From: Rubripirellula sp.
GTDB taxonomy: Bacteria; Planctomycetota; Planctomycetia; Pirellulales; Pirellulaceae
DNA length: 64,000 bases
Direction of reading: 5' to 3'
Assembly (NCBI GenBank): GCA_012270065.1
Contig: JAAXJB010000080.1
Coordinates: 1 to 64,000 of the forward strand
Part shown: piece by piece, positions 54,967 to 64,000 of the stretch
Layout of the letters: each line of letters starts with the position of its first letter
How positions within the stretch are numbered: position 1 is the stretch's first letter
Translations under genes and position numbers: made by a program
Notes under the pieces: model-generated
Told to the model about the DNA's origin: nothing
Database searches by the model: none
What the model saw: only the letters and a program-made list of their open reading frames with translations

Positions 54967-56279
54967 AAATGCCCGAAAATAATCTGTTGGAAGAGTTGGA
55001 ATGGCGCGGACTGATCCATCAATGCACCGATCAGGAAGGATTGGCGAAGTTGTTGGCCAGCGGTTCACAGACGGTTTACATCGGATTTGATCCCACGGCA
55101 GATTCACTGCATGTTGGCAGCATGATGCAGTTAATGATGCTGCGCAGGTTCCAGAAAGCAGGTCATCGTCCGATTGCACTGGTTGGGGGTGCAACTGGCA
55201 TGATTGGCGATCCCAGTGGCAAGAGTGAGGAGCGGAATCTGCTGTCTGCCGAGCAATTGCAGAAAAACGTCGATGGTGTGGCTTCCCAGATGCGAAGGTT
55301 CCTCGACTTTGGTGACCATGGCTCCGAGTCCGCTGAGTTGGCGGGCAACAACGCGCTGCTGTTAAACAATTTCGATTGGATGCAAGGTTATTCCTATTTG
55401 GAATTTCTCCGCGATGTAGGAAAGAGCTTTCCTGTCGGCGTGATGATGGGCAAAGAATCGGTGCGATCACGATTGGAAAGTGAATCGGGGCTGAGCTATA
55501 CCGAGTTCAGTTATATGCTTCTGCAGGCCTATGACTTCGTCCATCTTTCCCGTGAACATGGTTGTCTGATTCAGGCCGGGGGAAGTGACCAATGGGGCAA
55601 CATCACGGCTGGAATTGACCTCGGGCGGCGCATGCATGGTCAACAGCTTTTCGGAATCACCGCACCTCTGCTGACGACCAGCGATGGACGAAAAATGGGG
55701 AAGACGGAGAGTGGCGCGATCTGGCTTGATCCAACACGTACAAGTCCTTACCAGTTCTATCAGTATTGGCGCAATGTCGATGATGCTGATGTGATGCGAT
55801 GCATTGCATACCTGACTGAAATTGAACGTGCCGAGTACGAAGAGTTGCAGACGGCGACTCAGTCAGACCCCGGTCGCAGGGCCGCGCAGAACAGGCTTGC
55901 CGAGTGGTTGACGGAATTTGTGCATGGCGAAGAAGGTTTGGCGAACGCTCTGAGGGCTTCGAAAATGCTATTCGGTGGTGAGATCGGGGTGCAGACAGAT
56001 GCCAGTCTGAGTGAGATTTTTGCCGATGTTCCAAGTCAGGAAGTGGATCGTGGGCTGCTGGAAGGTGAAGGATACTGGATCGTTCAGGCACTGCAGGATG
56101 CGAAGTTGGTGAGCAGTGGTGGTGAAGCAAGGCGGGCCGTCAAGGAAGGCGGCGTTTATGTGAACAATATTCGGGCGACGGACGAAAAACAGCGACTCAA
56201 GAAGGATGATCTCGCAAGTGAATCTGTCCTGGTCATGCGAAAGGGCAAAAAAAACTATGCCCTGCTCCGTTTCGTCTAA
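54963..56279 (+). CDS. tyrS: Tyrosyl-tRNA synthetase
   Basis: The product (438 aa) is a class I tyrosyl-tRNA synthetase. The HIGH-like motif is DPTADSLHVGSM, and the KMSKS-like motif is GRKMGKTESG. YxxxQAxD-type substrate contacts are seen in MLLQAYDFVHL, and QAGGSDQWGNITAGIDL is conserved. An S4-like C-terminal domain (ARRAVKEGGVYVNN) binds tRNA. Start at 54963 or 54969 (both ATG). Confidence 0.94.
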   Translation: MKMPENNLLEELEWRGLIHQCTDQEGLAKLLASGSQTVYIGFDPTADSLHVGSMMQLMMLRRFQKAGHRPIALVGGATGMIGDPSGKSEERNLLSAEQLQKNVDGVASQMRRFLDFGDHGSESAELAGNNALLLNNFDWMQGYSYLEFLRDVGKSFPVGVMMGKESVRSRLESESGLSYTEFSYMLLQAYDFVHLSREHGCLIQAGGSDQWGNITAGIDLGRRMHGQQLFGITAPLLTTSDGRKMGKTESGAIWLDPTRTSPYQFYQYWRNVDDADVMRCIAYLTEIERAEYEELQTATQSDPGRRAAQNRLAEWLTEFVHGEEGLANALRASKMLFGGEIGVQTDASLSEIFADVPSQEVDRGLLEGEGYWIVQALQDAKLVSSGGEARRAVKEGGVYVNNIRATDEKQRLKKDDLASESVLVMRKGKKNYALLRFV

Positions 56280-56339
56280 GACAGGCACTTCTGTGGTGCC
56301 TGTGGGCCGCGACACGTCTCAGTGTTCAGTGATGATTGC

Positions 56340-57686
56340 TCAACGCAGCAGTGTTTCCCGGCATACATCGGCGATCGAGTCTTCCGAAGCAAGATGAAAC
56401 GTCTGTATTTTTGCTGCAATCAGGGGACCTGCTATTCGCGAATAGTCGTTGATGTCATGCGTGTTGATAACCACGGCAACCGCTCGCCCGCGTCGCTGCA
56501 TGTCGAGCAGTGCTCCCATGGATTCAGCGTTGCATTGTTGCAGGATCACGAGCAGGGTTGTTTCGCCAGAGAGTTGCGACTCGCATTCGACAAGTAATTC
56601 TGCAAAAGTAAGACCGTCCGAAATCTCCATTCGGGCCAGTGTTCGTACCATTTGCTTGAAATGGGTGGGGCCACGTTCGGGCGCCATGATGACTGGTCTG
56701 AGTCTTTCATTTTCGGGGCTCATGGCGGCCGAGGATCGGGCTTCGTCCCGGACACGATGGTCTCCTGTCCAGCCTTCCAGACGGATCCGGTCGGCTGCAT
56801 CACGCCCATTGGTGGCGAGACCGAAAGGTTCGTTTGCATCGTGGAGTGAGTGGGCAATGGATGCTGCTGCAGTGATGGCCAGATCAGAACGGACCGGCTC
56901 ATGGTTTTTCGGATTGCTGCTGGTATGCAGATCCAGAATGAGCGTGGCTCCGATGATTGAGGACGGTTCATAGATCTTGCTGTGCAGCGTCCCTGTTCTT
57001 GCTGTTGCGGCCCAGTGAACACTTCGCATGGGATCGCCCGCCTGCCACTGGCGAATGCCACGAAGACGTGTCGGGTCATCCATGATGTTGTCGCGCATGC
57101 GGATTTCACCTATGGGACGCCGTGAACCGATCTCGTATGAATTCAAAGTGACGATGTTCGGCAGTACCGTGATGTAGTGCGGTTGTGTTCCGACGCGGTA
57201 TCGACGGTACATCCCCATGAGATCGCCGGTTTCCATCACCGTGGGTCCGATCTGAAAATAACCTCGTCGATTGCACTTGATCTCATAGTTGAGTGAGCAT
57301 GTTTTGCCAGCACCGATCAAGAAAACTTTGACTCGATCGCCTTCGATTTGAAGAGCCGGTGGATTGAAGATGGTGGCCCATGTGGGAATCAAATCTTCCA
57401 CAAGTAGCCAGAGCACAGGAATCCGACTGTGGTTGGTTACCTTGACTTCGATCGGCAGGCGGGAACCGATCTTCAATTCCTGGTCCGCATCCGCCCGAGT
57501 TGCAACGGTCGCTCGCGACCATGAATTGGTAAGAAAAAAATTAACGAACAGAAGAATGCCGGCGGTGATTGCAGCGATGATCCACAATGCTGCGCCGGAG
57601 ACCATTCCTGCCAGCAGGAGACCACTGATGCCTGCAAGAATGGCAAACTTCGGCGTCGGTGCAGTTTGGGAATCCGGCTCAGTCAT
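56340..57686 (-). CDS. DUF58 domain protein
   Basis: The product (448 aa) has two N-terminal membrane segments (about 14-50, FAILAGISGLLLAGMVSG; IIAAITAGILLFVNFFL) and the DUF58 signature GIRQWQAGDPMRSVHWAATARTGTLHSKIYEP near residue 215. The C-terminal part looks like a vWA-related fold. Such genes pair with MoxR ATPases. It starts 4 nt after the moxR stop and probably shares its transcript. Confidence 0.85.
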   Translation of the reverse strand: MTEPDSQTAPTPKFAILAGISGLLLAGMVSGAALWIIAAITAGILLFVNFFLTNSWSRATVATRADADQELKIGSRLPIEVKVTNHSRIPVLWLLVEDLIPTWATIFNPPALQIEGDRVKVFLIGAGKTCSLNYEIKCNRRGYFQIGPTVMETGDLMGMYRRYRVGTQPHYITVLPNIVTLNSYEIGSRRPIGEIRMRDNIMDDPTRLRGIRQWQAGDPMRSVHWAATARTGTLHSKIYEPSSIIGATLILDLHTSSNPKNHEPVRSDLAITAAASIAHSLHDANEPFGLATNGRDAADRIRLEGWTGDHRVRDEARSSAAMSPENERLRPVIMAPERGPTHFKQMVRTLARMEISDGLTFAELLVECESQLSGETTLLVILQQCNAESMGALLDMQRRGRAVAVVINTHDINDYSRIAGPLIAAKIQTFHLASEDSIADVCRETLLR

Positions 57687-57689
57687 GCG

Positions 57690-58760
57690 TCAGGAAGCTT
57701 CGATGGTGGGGACGGCAATCTCACCAAGAATCTCTTCAATAACCTTGTCACCGGTGATCTTACGGAGACGACTTTCTGGACGTACGATGACCCGATGATT
57801 CATCACAGGCGCGATGATCTTTTTGATGTCATCGGGCAGGACAAAGGAACGTCCGCGGATTGCTGCCATTGCCTGTGCGCATCGAAAAAGAGCGATCGTC
57901 GCCCGTGGGCTTCCACCCAGTGCCAGATCGGGATTCTGTCGCGTTTGAGAGATGATTTGAAGTAGGTACTCCCGCACTCGTGGGTCAACATGAACGCTGC
58001 GGATCACCTGTTGCGCAGCTGCAATTTCACTCGCCTCGGCCACCGGTTGCAGTCGTTCGACTGGATGCGAATGCTGAAGCAATTCGAGCATTCGCAACTC
58101 TTCCTGCATGGAAGGGTATCCCAGACTGAATCGCATCATGAAACGGTCAAGTTGAGCTTCCGGTAGCGGAAAAGTCCCTTCGTGGTCCACAGGGTTCTGT
58201 GTCGCAATGACAATGAATGGTGGCTCGAGTGCATGGGTGTTGCCATCCACAGTAACGCGTGCTTCCGCCATGGCTTCCAGAAGCGATGCCTGTGTTCGAG
58301 GTGTGGCACGATTGATTTCATCCGCTAGCAGGATCTGCGTGAAAACCGGTCCGGGACGGAATTCAAATTGCGACTTTTTCTGATTGAAGATTGAGGTTCC
58401 GGTGACATCGGTCGGTAACAGATCCGGCGTGCACTGAACCCGTTTGAACTTGCAGCCCACGCTCCGTGCCAGCGCTCTGGCAAGCATTGTCTTTGCCACA
58501 CCAGGGACGTCTTCCAGCAGAATGTGACCACCACTGAACCAGGTGACGAGTGACAAAACCAGCTGTTTGCGTTTTCCGACAATTGCCTGCTCGACATTTC
58601 CAATGATCCGTTTTGACAACTCACCCACATCGGCACTCGTCCGGATTGCCGGGGAAATTGCCGCATTTCCGGTTTTGAGCGGTTTTTTCGGAGTATTTTC
58701 ACCGGAGCCTGTTCCACGCGACGGACTAGGGGGGGCTGCGTCGGCGTCTCGGGCACTCAT
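57690..58760 (-). CDS. MoxR-family AAA+ ATPase
   Basis: The product (356 aa) has a MoxR-type Walker A (HILLEDVPGVAKTMLARALAR), Walker B (ILLADEINRATPRTQASLLEAM), and the sensor region (FIVIATQNPVDHEGTFPLPEAQLDRF). The first 30 residues are a Ser/Pro/Lys-rich extension. MoxR ATPases act as chaperones for vWA or DUF58 partners; the DUF58 gene follows. No transglutaminase-like gene is next, which is often seen in such operons. Confidence 0.92.
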   Translation of the reverse strand: MSARDADAAPPSPSRGTGSGENTPKKPLKTGNAAISPAIRTSADVGELSKRIIGNVEQAIVGKRKQLVLSLVTWFSGGHILLEDVPGVAKTMLARALARSVGCKFKRVQCTPDLLPTDVTGTSIFNQKKSQFEFRPGPVFTQILLADEINRATPRTQASLLEAMAEARVTVDGNTHALEPPFIVIATQNPVDHEGTFPLPEAQLDRFMMRFSLGYPSMQEELRMLELLQHSHPVERLQPVAEASEIAAAQQVIRSVHVDPRVREYLLQIISQTRQNPDLALGGSPRATIALFRCAQAMAAIRGRSFVLPDDIKKIIAPVMNHRVIVRPESRLRKITGDKVIEEILGEIAVPTIEAS

Positions 58761-58856
58761 CGGGTTTCCATCACGTTTTCAAGTTATGGTGAATCTTATG
58801 GTCAAAGCAGTTATTATCATACAGTCGAACACGCTTGGCGTGGCGATTCTTTTGCA

Positions 58857-59288
58857 ATGACATTTCGCTCTGCTGTTGGTAATGATTCCATGATGGATGT
58901 ACCCAAGCTCCTCGTAACGGATGACGACAATGCTTTTCGGCAGGTCGTCTGTGAAGGGCTTCAGCGACGGGGTTTTCAGGTGGTCGAAGCCCGGGACGGG
59001 AGGGAAGCCCTCGATCTGCTCGAGTGTTCAGGAGTGCATGTGGCTTTGATCGATGTGCACATGCCGTACGTGACTGGGCTGGATGTGATCAGGCACTTGC
59101 ATGAACGACCCACCAGTCTGCCATGTGTCCTGATGAGTGCCGAACTGAATGATGAAATACGCCAGGAAGCGATCGAGATGCGTGCGTACGATGTACTCAG
59201 CAAACCAGTCCGGCTGTCACAATTGACGTCGGTTGTCTCACATGCATTGAATGACTTCTACGGCTGGCAACCGCCAAAAGCCGGTTGA
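58857..59288 (+). CDS. Single-domain response regulator
   Basis: The product (143 aa) is a lone REC domain: acidic pocket VTDDDNAF, phospho-acceptor Asp in VALIDVHMPYVTG, and Lys in LSKPVRL. The region after it is short, with no output domain. Two ATGs at 58890 and 58893 could also be starts and would give 132 or 131 residues. No histidine kinase is adjacent, so its partner is elsewhere. It diverges from moxR. Confidence 0.87.
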   Translation: MTFRSAVGNDSMMDVPKLLVTDDDNAFRQVVCEGLQRRGFQVVEARDGREALDLLECSGVHVALIDVHMPYVTGLDVIRHLHERPTSLPCVLMSAELNDEIRQEAIEMRAYDVLSKPVRLSQLTSVVSHALNDFYGWQPPKAG

Positions 59289-59487
59289 TCTGTTTGAATG
59301 TCGTTCTCCACAGTGGTTGGTGCGATTCACTGACGCATCAGGTGTCCATTTATTTTCGTCGTTGTGGCTGAAAGAAATGTGGGTATCCAGTCATTCCCCG
59401 GATGAGATCACTCGTCCCTTTTTTACCCGGACGGTTCGCGACTGTTTCATTCCCTGTGAACGCCACGCTGAGGAAGATACAATTATA

Positions 59488-59499
59488 AGTTCATGAACT
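59488..59499. promoter_or_regulatory. 12-bp palindrome upstream of sulfatase
   Basis: AGTTCATGAACT is a perfect palindrome, 26 nt before the sulfatase ATG and just after an AT-rich AATTATA that could be a -10. A strong purine SD (GGAAAAGG, 59511-59518) follows at good distance. An operator is possible. Confidence 0.25.
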
Positions 59500-59524
59500 A
59501 CTTTTATTCCGGAAAAGGCGATTT

Positions 59525-60961
59525 ATGAGACGGTTCGCTGCCACGATTTGTGGATTGTTGTTGGTCGGGTTTGTTGCTTCATCTCAAGCAGCAGATGCTC
59601 CCAACATTTTGATAATTCTTGCGGATGATTGTACGTACAATGATCTGCCGATGTACGGAGGCCAAAATGCCCGTACGCCCAATCTCGAGCGGTTTGCCAG
59701 TGAAGGCTTGACGTTCAATCGGGCTTATCTCGCGGAGGCGATGTGCCAGCCATGTCGCGCCGAACTGTATTCGGGTTTGTATCCGATGAGAAACGGTTGT
59801 GCCTGGAATCACTCAGCCAGTCTTCCCGAAACTTTGAGCATGCCGCATTACCTCGGCGCCCTTGGGTATCGAGTTGGCCTGGCCGGCAAAGTTCACGTGC
59901 TTCCAAAGCAGGCTTTCCCTTTTGAGCATGTTGCAGGGTTTGACGCGAACTGTGTCAGAAGTCCGACCAGAACCCATCAACTGGATGCCGTCAATGAGTT
60001 CATGCGGCGTGATAAAAAGCAGCCCTTCTGTCTTGTCGTTGCCTTGGTAGAACCGCATGTTCCCTGGGTTATGGGGGATGCCTCCGCATATCCGCCGGCG
60101 AGCCTCCAATTGCCGCCCAACATTGCTGACACCAAATTGACTCGCGAGGCATTTTCCAGATATCTCGCAGAAATCACTTACATGGATTCGCAGGTCGGAG
60201 AACTGTTGAATGCATTGGAAGGTTCGGGCGAATCCAAGAACACACTGGTTCTTTTTTCATCCGAGCAGGGTTCACAGTTTCCCGGAAACAAATGGACAAA
60301 CTGGGATACAGGAGTCCATACGGCGCTGATTGCCCGATGGCCAGGTGTCGTGCCGGTTGGAATTCGAACCGATGCAATGGTCCAGTTTGCTGACGTCTTG
60401 CCGACCTTGCTGGATGTCGCTGGTAGCACCGGGGATCATCAAACTGCTTTTGATGGGAAGAGTTTCATTGATGTCCTGCGGGGTAAGGCATCAGAACACA
60501 GGAAATATGTCTATGGTGTCCACAACAATGTTCCAGAGGGTCCACCCTATCCGGTGCGGACCGTCAGCGATGGTACGCATCGCTATGTTCGGAATCTGCT
60601 ACACGGGAATCTCTACATCGAAAAACACTTGATGGGCGTCCGCGGCGAAGGTCTGTTGAATAACCCCTATTGGCAGTCGTGGATTTGGGATTCATGGGAA
60701 TCCCCGAAGACATACTCGCTCGTTCAGCGATACATGAATCGACCGCCGGAAGCACTCTACCACACAGCCACTGATCCTTATGAGTTAAGAAACCTCGTCG
60801 ATAACGCGAGTGCACAGAAAACGCTCAACACGCTATCGCGTGAATTGGATAGGTGGATGGAAAGTCAGGGTGATCCGGGTGTGGAGCAGGATACGCAACA
60901 GAGCCAACAGGCAGCAAAACGTGGTCAACATCGGTTTCGTGCTCCCAGTGTGACACCATGA
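59525..60961 (+). CDS. Secreted sulfatase (CxPCR variant)
   Basis: The product (478 aa) has a signal peptide (ATICGLLLVGFVASSQAA), metal motif NILIILADDCTYNDLPMYGG and formylglycine motif C74-Q-P-C-R78, a CxPxR variant with Cys where Ser is usual, followed by AELYSGLYPMRNG. C-terminal motifs such as FSSEQGSQFPGNKW fit. It cleaves sulfate esters if matured. The SD GGAAAAGG is well placed. Its stop overlaps the PhoD-like gene start (60958-60961). Confidence 0.87.
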   Translation: MRRFAATICGLLLVGFVASSQAADAPNILIILADDCTYNDLPMYGGQNARTPNLERFASEGLTFNRAYLAEAMCQPCRAELYSGLYPMRNGCAWNHSASLPETLSMPHYLGALGYRVGLAGKVHVLPKQAFPFEHVAGFDANCVRSPTRTHQLDAVNEFMRRDKKQPFCLVVALVEPHVPWVMGDASAYPPASLQLPPNIADTKLTREAFSRYLAEITYMDSQVGELLNALEGSGESKNTLVLFSSEQGSQFPGNKWTNWDTGVHTALIARWPGVVPVGIRTDAMVQFADVLPTLLDVAGSTGDHQTAFDGKSFIDVLRGKASEHRKYVYGVHNNVPEGPPYPVRTVSDGTHRYVRNLLHGNLYIEKHLMGVRGEGLLNNPYWQSWIWDSWESPKTYSLVQRYMNRPPEALYHTATDPYELRNLVDNASAQKTLNTLSRELDRWMESQGDPGVEQDTQQSQQAAKRGQHRFRAPSVTP

Positions 60962-62088
60962 AGCGTTGCAAATTGAAGAGCTGCACATTGAATTGGGCCA
61001 GATTGATAAAGTTTGGATGGAATCGGGATTCAACCGGATCTGGCGTCCTCTCGCTCCTTGGAATACTGATCGTGTTTTTCACGTTGGACGAAAATACAGT
61101 GGCGGAGATGCCTGAATCGAGTCAGGTGGTACGTAAAGTTGTCTTTGGTTCCTGTATTCAACAGGACATGCCGACCCCGATCTTCTACACGATTGCCGGA
61201 GAGTTTCCTGATCTGGTTCTGTTTCTTGGCGACAATATTTATGCCGATACGGAAGACATGGGGGTAATGAGAGCCAAGTATGAGCGACTTGGTGCCAATT
61301 CTGATTTTCGCAGATTGCGAGCCAGATTCCCCATCATGGCGACATGGGATGATCATGATTTTGGAGTCAATGACGGTGGAGCAGATTACCCCCAGAAAGA
61401 CGCTTCAAAAGAAGAGTTCATGCGTTTCTGGAAGACACCACCGCAGTCACCGCTCCGATCCCGTCCAGGTATTTATGAAGCCAGAATATTTGGTCCGGAA
61501 GGCCGGCGTGTCCAGATCATCATGCTGGATACGCGGTACTTTCGATCGCCGTTGAAAAAAGGCGAGAGAAGGGTTGGTGGGCCGTATTATCCTGATGATT
61601 CTGACAGCAAGACCATGTTGGGTGAAGCTCAGTGGCTTTGGCTTCAGAAACAGCTTGAAAAGCCCGCTGAAGTACGTTTGCTCGTCACCAGTATCCAGCT
61701 GGTTTCCGAGGCGAGGGGACAGGAGACGTGGAGCAATTTACCCCGCGAACGTCAGAAACTGTTCGACTTGCTGAAGCAAACACGTGCGGCGGGTGTTGTT
61801 CTTTTGAGTGGTGATCGTCATTGGGCTGAACTGTCCTGCTGTACAGAGGGCGTGCCCTATCCAATCCATGAGCTTACGTCCAGCAGTTTCAATCAGATTC
61901 ATCCCCGCGGTACACCCACCGAAAATCGATTTCGTCTGGATGAAAGAACCTACCACCGTGAGAACTATGGGATCGTCCGTATCGACTGGCAGGAGGGCGA
62001 GTCGACGGTCACACTGGAAGTGAAGGACATGGAAGCCGGAAGTCGTATCTCAAAAAAGATACTGGTGAGTGAGCTTCAGCCGGATTGA
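60958..62088 (+). CDS. PhoD-like alkaline phosphatase
   Basis: The product (376 aa) is a PhoD-type metallophosphatase. A hydrophobic stretch (GVLSLLGILIVFFTL) after about 25 basic residues is the likely export signal. Family motifs: FGSCIQQDMPTPIF, LVLFLGDNIYAD, MATWDDHDFGVNDGG, MLDTRYFRSPL, LLSGDRHWAEL. It hydrolyses phosphate esters in the periplasm. It overlaps the sulfatase by 4 nt, so the two are cotranslated, suggesting joint release of sulfate and phosphate. Confidence 0.88.
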   Translation: MKRCKLKSCTLNWARLIKFGWNRDSTGSGVLSLLGILIVFFTLDENTVAEMPESSQVVRKVVFGSCIQQDMPTPIFYTIAGEFPDLVLFLGDNIYADTEDMGVMRAKYERLGANSDFRRLRARFPIMATWDDHDFGVNDGGADYPQKDASKEEFMRFWKTPPQSPLRSRPGIYEARIFGPEGRRVQIIMLDTRYFRSPLKKGERRVGGPYYPDDSDSKTMLGEAQWLWLQKQLEKPAEVRLLVTSIQLVSEARGQETWSNLPRERQKLFDLLKQTRAAGVVLLSGDRHWAELSCCTEGVPYPIHELTSSSFNQIHPRGTPTENRFRLDERTYHRENYGIVRIDWQEGESTVTLEVKDMEAGSRISKKILVSELQPD

Positions 62089-62129
62089 TAATGGACGAAC
62101 ACTCATTGACTGGGAAGTGAGGACACAGC

Positions 62130-63131
62130 GTGCTTGTTACCGAGGAAAGCAATCGCAGAAATCAATGGCATGCTTCAATTTTTGCGGCATTGGCGCTCAT
62201 CATCATCATCCTGTTGGCATTGAAATGGCCGGGTGCCATCTTGGCCTTGCCGTTGGCCTGGGGGGTTTATCATCTCTTTCGCCGTCGAACGTTGAGACGA
62301 ATGGAGGTTGTTGCGGAACCTTTTCCTGAGGGTTGGGAGGATATCCTGCAGCGGAACGTCGCTTTCTATCAGGCCCTGGATGAAGCAGGGCGGGAACGAT
62401 TTCGCAATCTGGTCAAAATTTTCATCGACGAAGTGCCAGTGACAGGCATTCGGACTGATGTCGATGATTTGACGCATGTATTGGTGGCAGCCAGTGCGAC
62501 GATCCCAATCTTCGGGTTTGAGGATTGGGAATATTCTGGCCTGGGTGAGATCCTGATCTACCCAAGCGCCTTCAATGAGGATTATCAGACTGATGGCACG
62601 GTCAGCAGAAATACCCTCGGGATGATCGGTGTGAATCATCTCAGTGGAGTGATGATTCTTTCCAAGCCTGACTTGATCTCAGGGTTTCAGAATCACAAGG
62701 ATAAACGCAATGTGGGGATCCATGAATTTGCGCATCTCGTCGACAAAGCTGATGGTTCGGTGGATGGCTTGCCGAACACCGTCGCGGGTGATGTGGCTTC
62801 CCCATGGATCGGATGGGTAGCGGAAGAACTGAAACGTGACCCTCGTGCGCGGGAAGAGATTGATGACTACGCCTACACGAACGAGGCGGAATACTTTGCT
62901 GTTCTGAGTGAGTACTTTTTTGAAGCACCAGACCAACTGCAAAGGCGACATCCTGAGGTCTACGCCATGATGCGAAAAATGTACCATCAGGACACCAGAA
63001 GCTTTCTTTCAGCGGTGAAGCCACGAGTTCGTAAGGTAGGCAGAAACAGTCCCTGCCCCTGTGGTAATGGAAAAAAGTACAAGCATTGTTGTGCGCTTCG
63101 AACCAGACGTGGCATGAAGAAACGCGCCTAA
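62130..63131 (+). CDS. MtfA-type zinc peptidase with SEC-C tail
   Basis: The product (333 aa) starts at GTG 62130, with GAGGA six nt upstream. It has an N-terminal membrane segment (FAALALIIIILLAL), then an M90/MtfA-like peptidase: HVLVAASATIPIFGFEDWEY, HEFAHLVDKADG (HExxH near residue 198), and NEAEYFAVLSEYFFEAP. The C-terminus carries a SEC-C motif (SPCPCGNGKKYKHCC) that binds zinc and typically contacts SecB or ribosome-linked partners. In E. coli MtfA has neither the anchor nor SEC-C. The fusion is unusual. Its 3' end overlaps the convergent permease gene by 4 nt. Confidence 0.86.
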   Translation: MLVTEESNRRNQWHASIFAALALIIIILLALKWPGAILALPLAWGVYHLFRRRTLRRMEVVAEPFPEGWEDILQRNVAFYQALDEAGRERFRNLVKIFIDEVPVTGIRTDVDDLTHVLVAASATIPIFGFEDWEYSGLGEILIYPSAFNEDYQTDGTVSRNTLGMIGVNHLSGVMILSKPDLISGFQNHKDKRNVGIHEFAHLVDKADGSVDGLPNTVAGDVASPWIGWVAEELKRDPRAREEIDDYAYTNEAEYFAVLSEYFFEAPDQLQRRHPEVYAMMRKMYHQDTRSFLSAVKPRVRKVGRNSPCPCGNGKKYKHCCALRTRRGMKKRA

Positions 63132-64000
63132 TCTGTCTCTACGTCAATGTTTGTAAATGCATCCTTGCTTCTGTGAAACAGAAACAATGGATAAAGAATC
63201 ATGCCAATGATCAAAGTGATCAGACTGGCAACTCCTTGCAACGGATCGCTGATAGCAAAAAGGACAGCCAGGAACAGTGTGGCTGCAACGTAAATTCCAG
63301 CAGCGGTTTTCATCAGTGGTAAATTGAAGTCAGTGTCTTTTTTGGGTAATCGGAAAACCATGCTGATCGTCAAGGCGGAACACAACGAGAGCGTCAAACC
63401 CAAATAGCCGAGCAGGTACTGGATGGTGGAAACCAGAATTGCAGTAATGGCAAAGACTGCTTGAAACCAGATTGCTGCTGCAGGCGTTCTGGATCTGAAT
63501 ACGAAAAATCGAGGCAAAAAACCATCGTCTGCCATCTTCGCGTACACGCGTGGGCCTGTCATCACCATTGCAGACACTGATGTAAAAAGCGATAGGCAGA
63601 TGATGATTCGAACGACGGTAGCAAAACTTGCACCACCAATCGCATTGGCGGCAGTGGCAGCGATCACGGAAATGTTGCTGTATTCGGTTGCCACCGCTGG
63701 TGCTGGCGCGTAGACGAAAATCGCATTCAACAGGATGTAAATCAACGTGACCAGACAAGTGCCACCAATCATTGCTCGCGGTACATTTCTGCCCGGGGAC
63801 TTGATCTCGCTGGCAATGTAGATCGCGGCATTGAAACCTGCGTAACTTAAGGAGATGTATACCAGTTGTCTTGCAAACTCCAGATAACTTTGCGCGGTCG
63901 TTTTATCCGCAATTGCAGCAGGCGCACCCTGTGTTCCGCCTGCCCAACGGGAAAACTGCAAGATCGCATAGATAATGAAGCCCGTGATCAGCAGCATTTT
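63128..64000 (-). CDS. Amino acid permease, APC family (C-terminal part)
   Basis: The frame is open to the right window edge; the visible 290 residues are the C-terminal half of an APC-family permease (typically 430-500 aa). At least seven membrane segments are visible, with the conserved YAGFNAAIYIASEIKSPGRNVPRAM region. Late segments (LTLSLCSALTISMVFRLP; LITLIIGMILYPLFLFH) match the family. It imports an amino acid by H+ or Na+ symport or exchange; the substrate is unknown. Confidence 0.85.
   Translation of the reverse strand, partial: KMLLITGFIIYAILQFSRWAGGTQGAPAAIADKTTAQSYLEFARQLVYISLSYAGFNAAIYIASEIKSPGRNVPRAMIGGTCLVTLIYILLNAIFVYAPAPAVATEYSNISVIAATAANAIGGASFATVVRIIICLSLFTSVSAMVMTGPRVYAKMADDGFLPRFFVFRSRTPAAAIWFQAVFAITAILVSTIQYLLGYLGLTLSLCSALTISMVFRLPKKDTDFNLPLMKTAAGIYVAATLFLAVLFAISDPLQGVASLITLIIGMILYPLFLFHRSKDAFTNIDVETD

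Noticed and set aside
54559-55470. Minus-strand ORF of 303 aa over ispD/tyrS
   Set aside because: Antisense to two certain genes and spans their junction.

Overview
The window looks like a chromosomal segment of a planctomycete (Planctomycetota, Planctomycetaceae-like). The evidence is a PSD1-type cytochrome protein (DUF1549/DUF1553) followed by a DUF1501 protein and a sulfatase, two further sulfatase-fold genes, a giant surface protein with an N-terminal LEDRILYSA motif (the LEPR motif of planctomycetes) plus DUF4347, a DUF6677 protein, HlyD-type adaptors fused to GAF domains or M50 proteases, and weak Shine-Dalgarno use. This assignment is inferred from protein families only. No rRNA, tRNA, CRISPR array or insertion sequence was recognised.

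Layout. 1-2005 (minus) is the 5' part of a beta-helix/DUF4347 surface protein that runs off the left edge. Divergent from it, 2327-10802 is a tightly coupled five-gene export-like cassette: TolC-like outer membrane protein, a truncated SecA-like ATPase, a secreted HlyD-type adaptor, a GAF-HlyD membrane adaptor, and a PqqD-like/M50 protease/HlyD fusion. Two small conserved-looking genes follow (10886-11830, minus). A second cassette, 12116-17455, repeats the last three modules in a different order (GAF-GAF-HlyD, secreted HlyD, PqqD-like/M50/HlyD) and is followed by a DUF3467 gene with a clear terminator.

18265-27784 (minus) holds a LOG-family protein, the NhaA antiporter, a repeat-rich gap, two paralogous di-haem oxidoreductases coupled to a secreted protein, and a GMC oxidoreductase. 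28080-29303 is an aspartate aminotransferase. 29449-36154 (minus) is the PSD1/DUF1501/sulfatase operon typical of planctomycetes. 36438-41644 is a fused hydantoinase A/B (5-oxoprolinase-like) gene overlapping trkA. 42058-42950 has two small membrane proteins; 43117-44606 a lipoprotein and a cysteine-rich secreted protein.

44659-54095 contains a degenerate sulfatase-fold protein, dihydrolipoyl dehydrogenase (with the remains of a repeat-encoded tail), rpsD, a PfkB/adenosine kinase-like gene, an OsmC protein and ftsK. 54235-56279 is ispD-tyrS. 56340-58760 is a MoxR-DUF58 pair. Then come a lone response regulator, a sulfatase-PhoD pair, an MtfA-type peptidase with a SEC-C tail, and the C-terminal part of an amino acid permease cut by the right edge.

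The best candidate for an undescribed system is 1-17455: an export apparatus built from a TolC-like channel, a SecA-like motor and duplicated sensor/protease-fused adaptors, beside a plausible surface-protein substrate. The function is inferred from domain content and gene order only.
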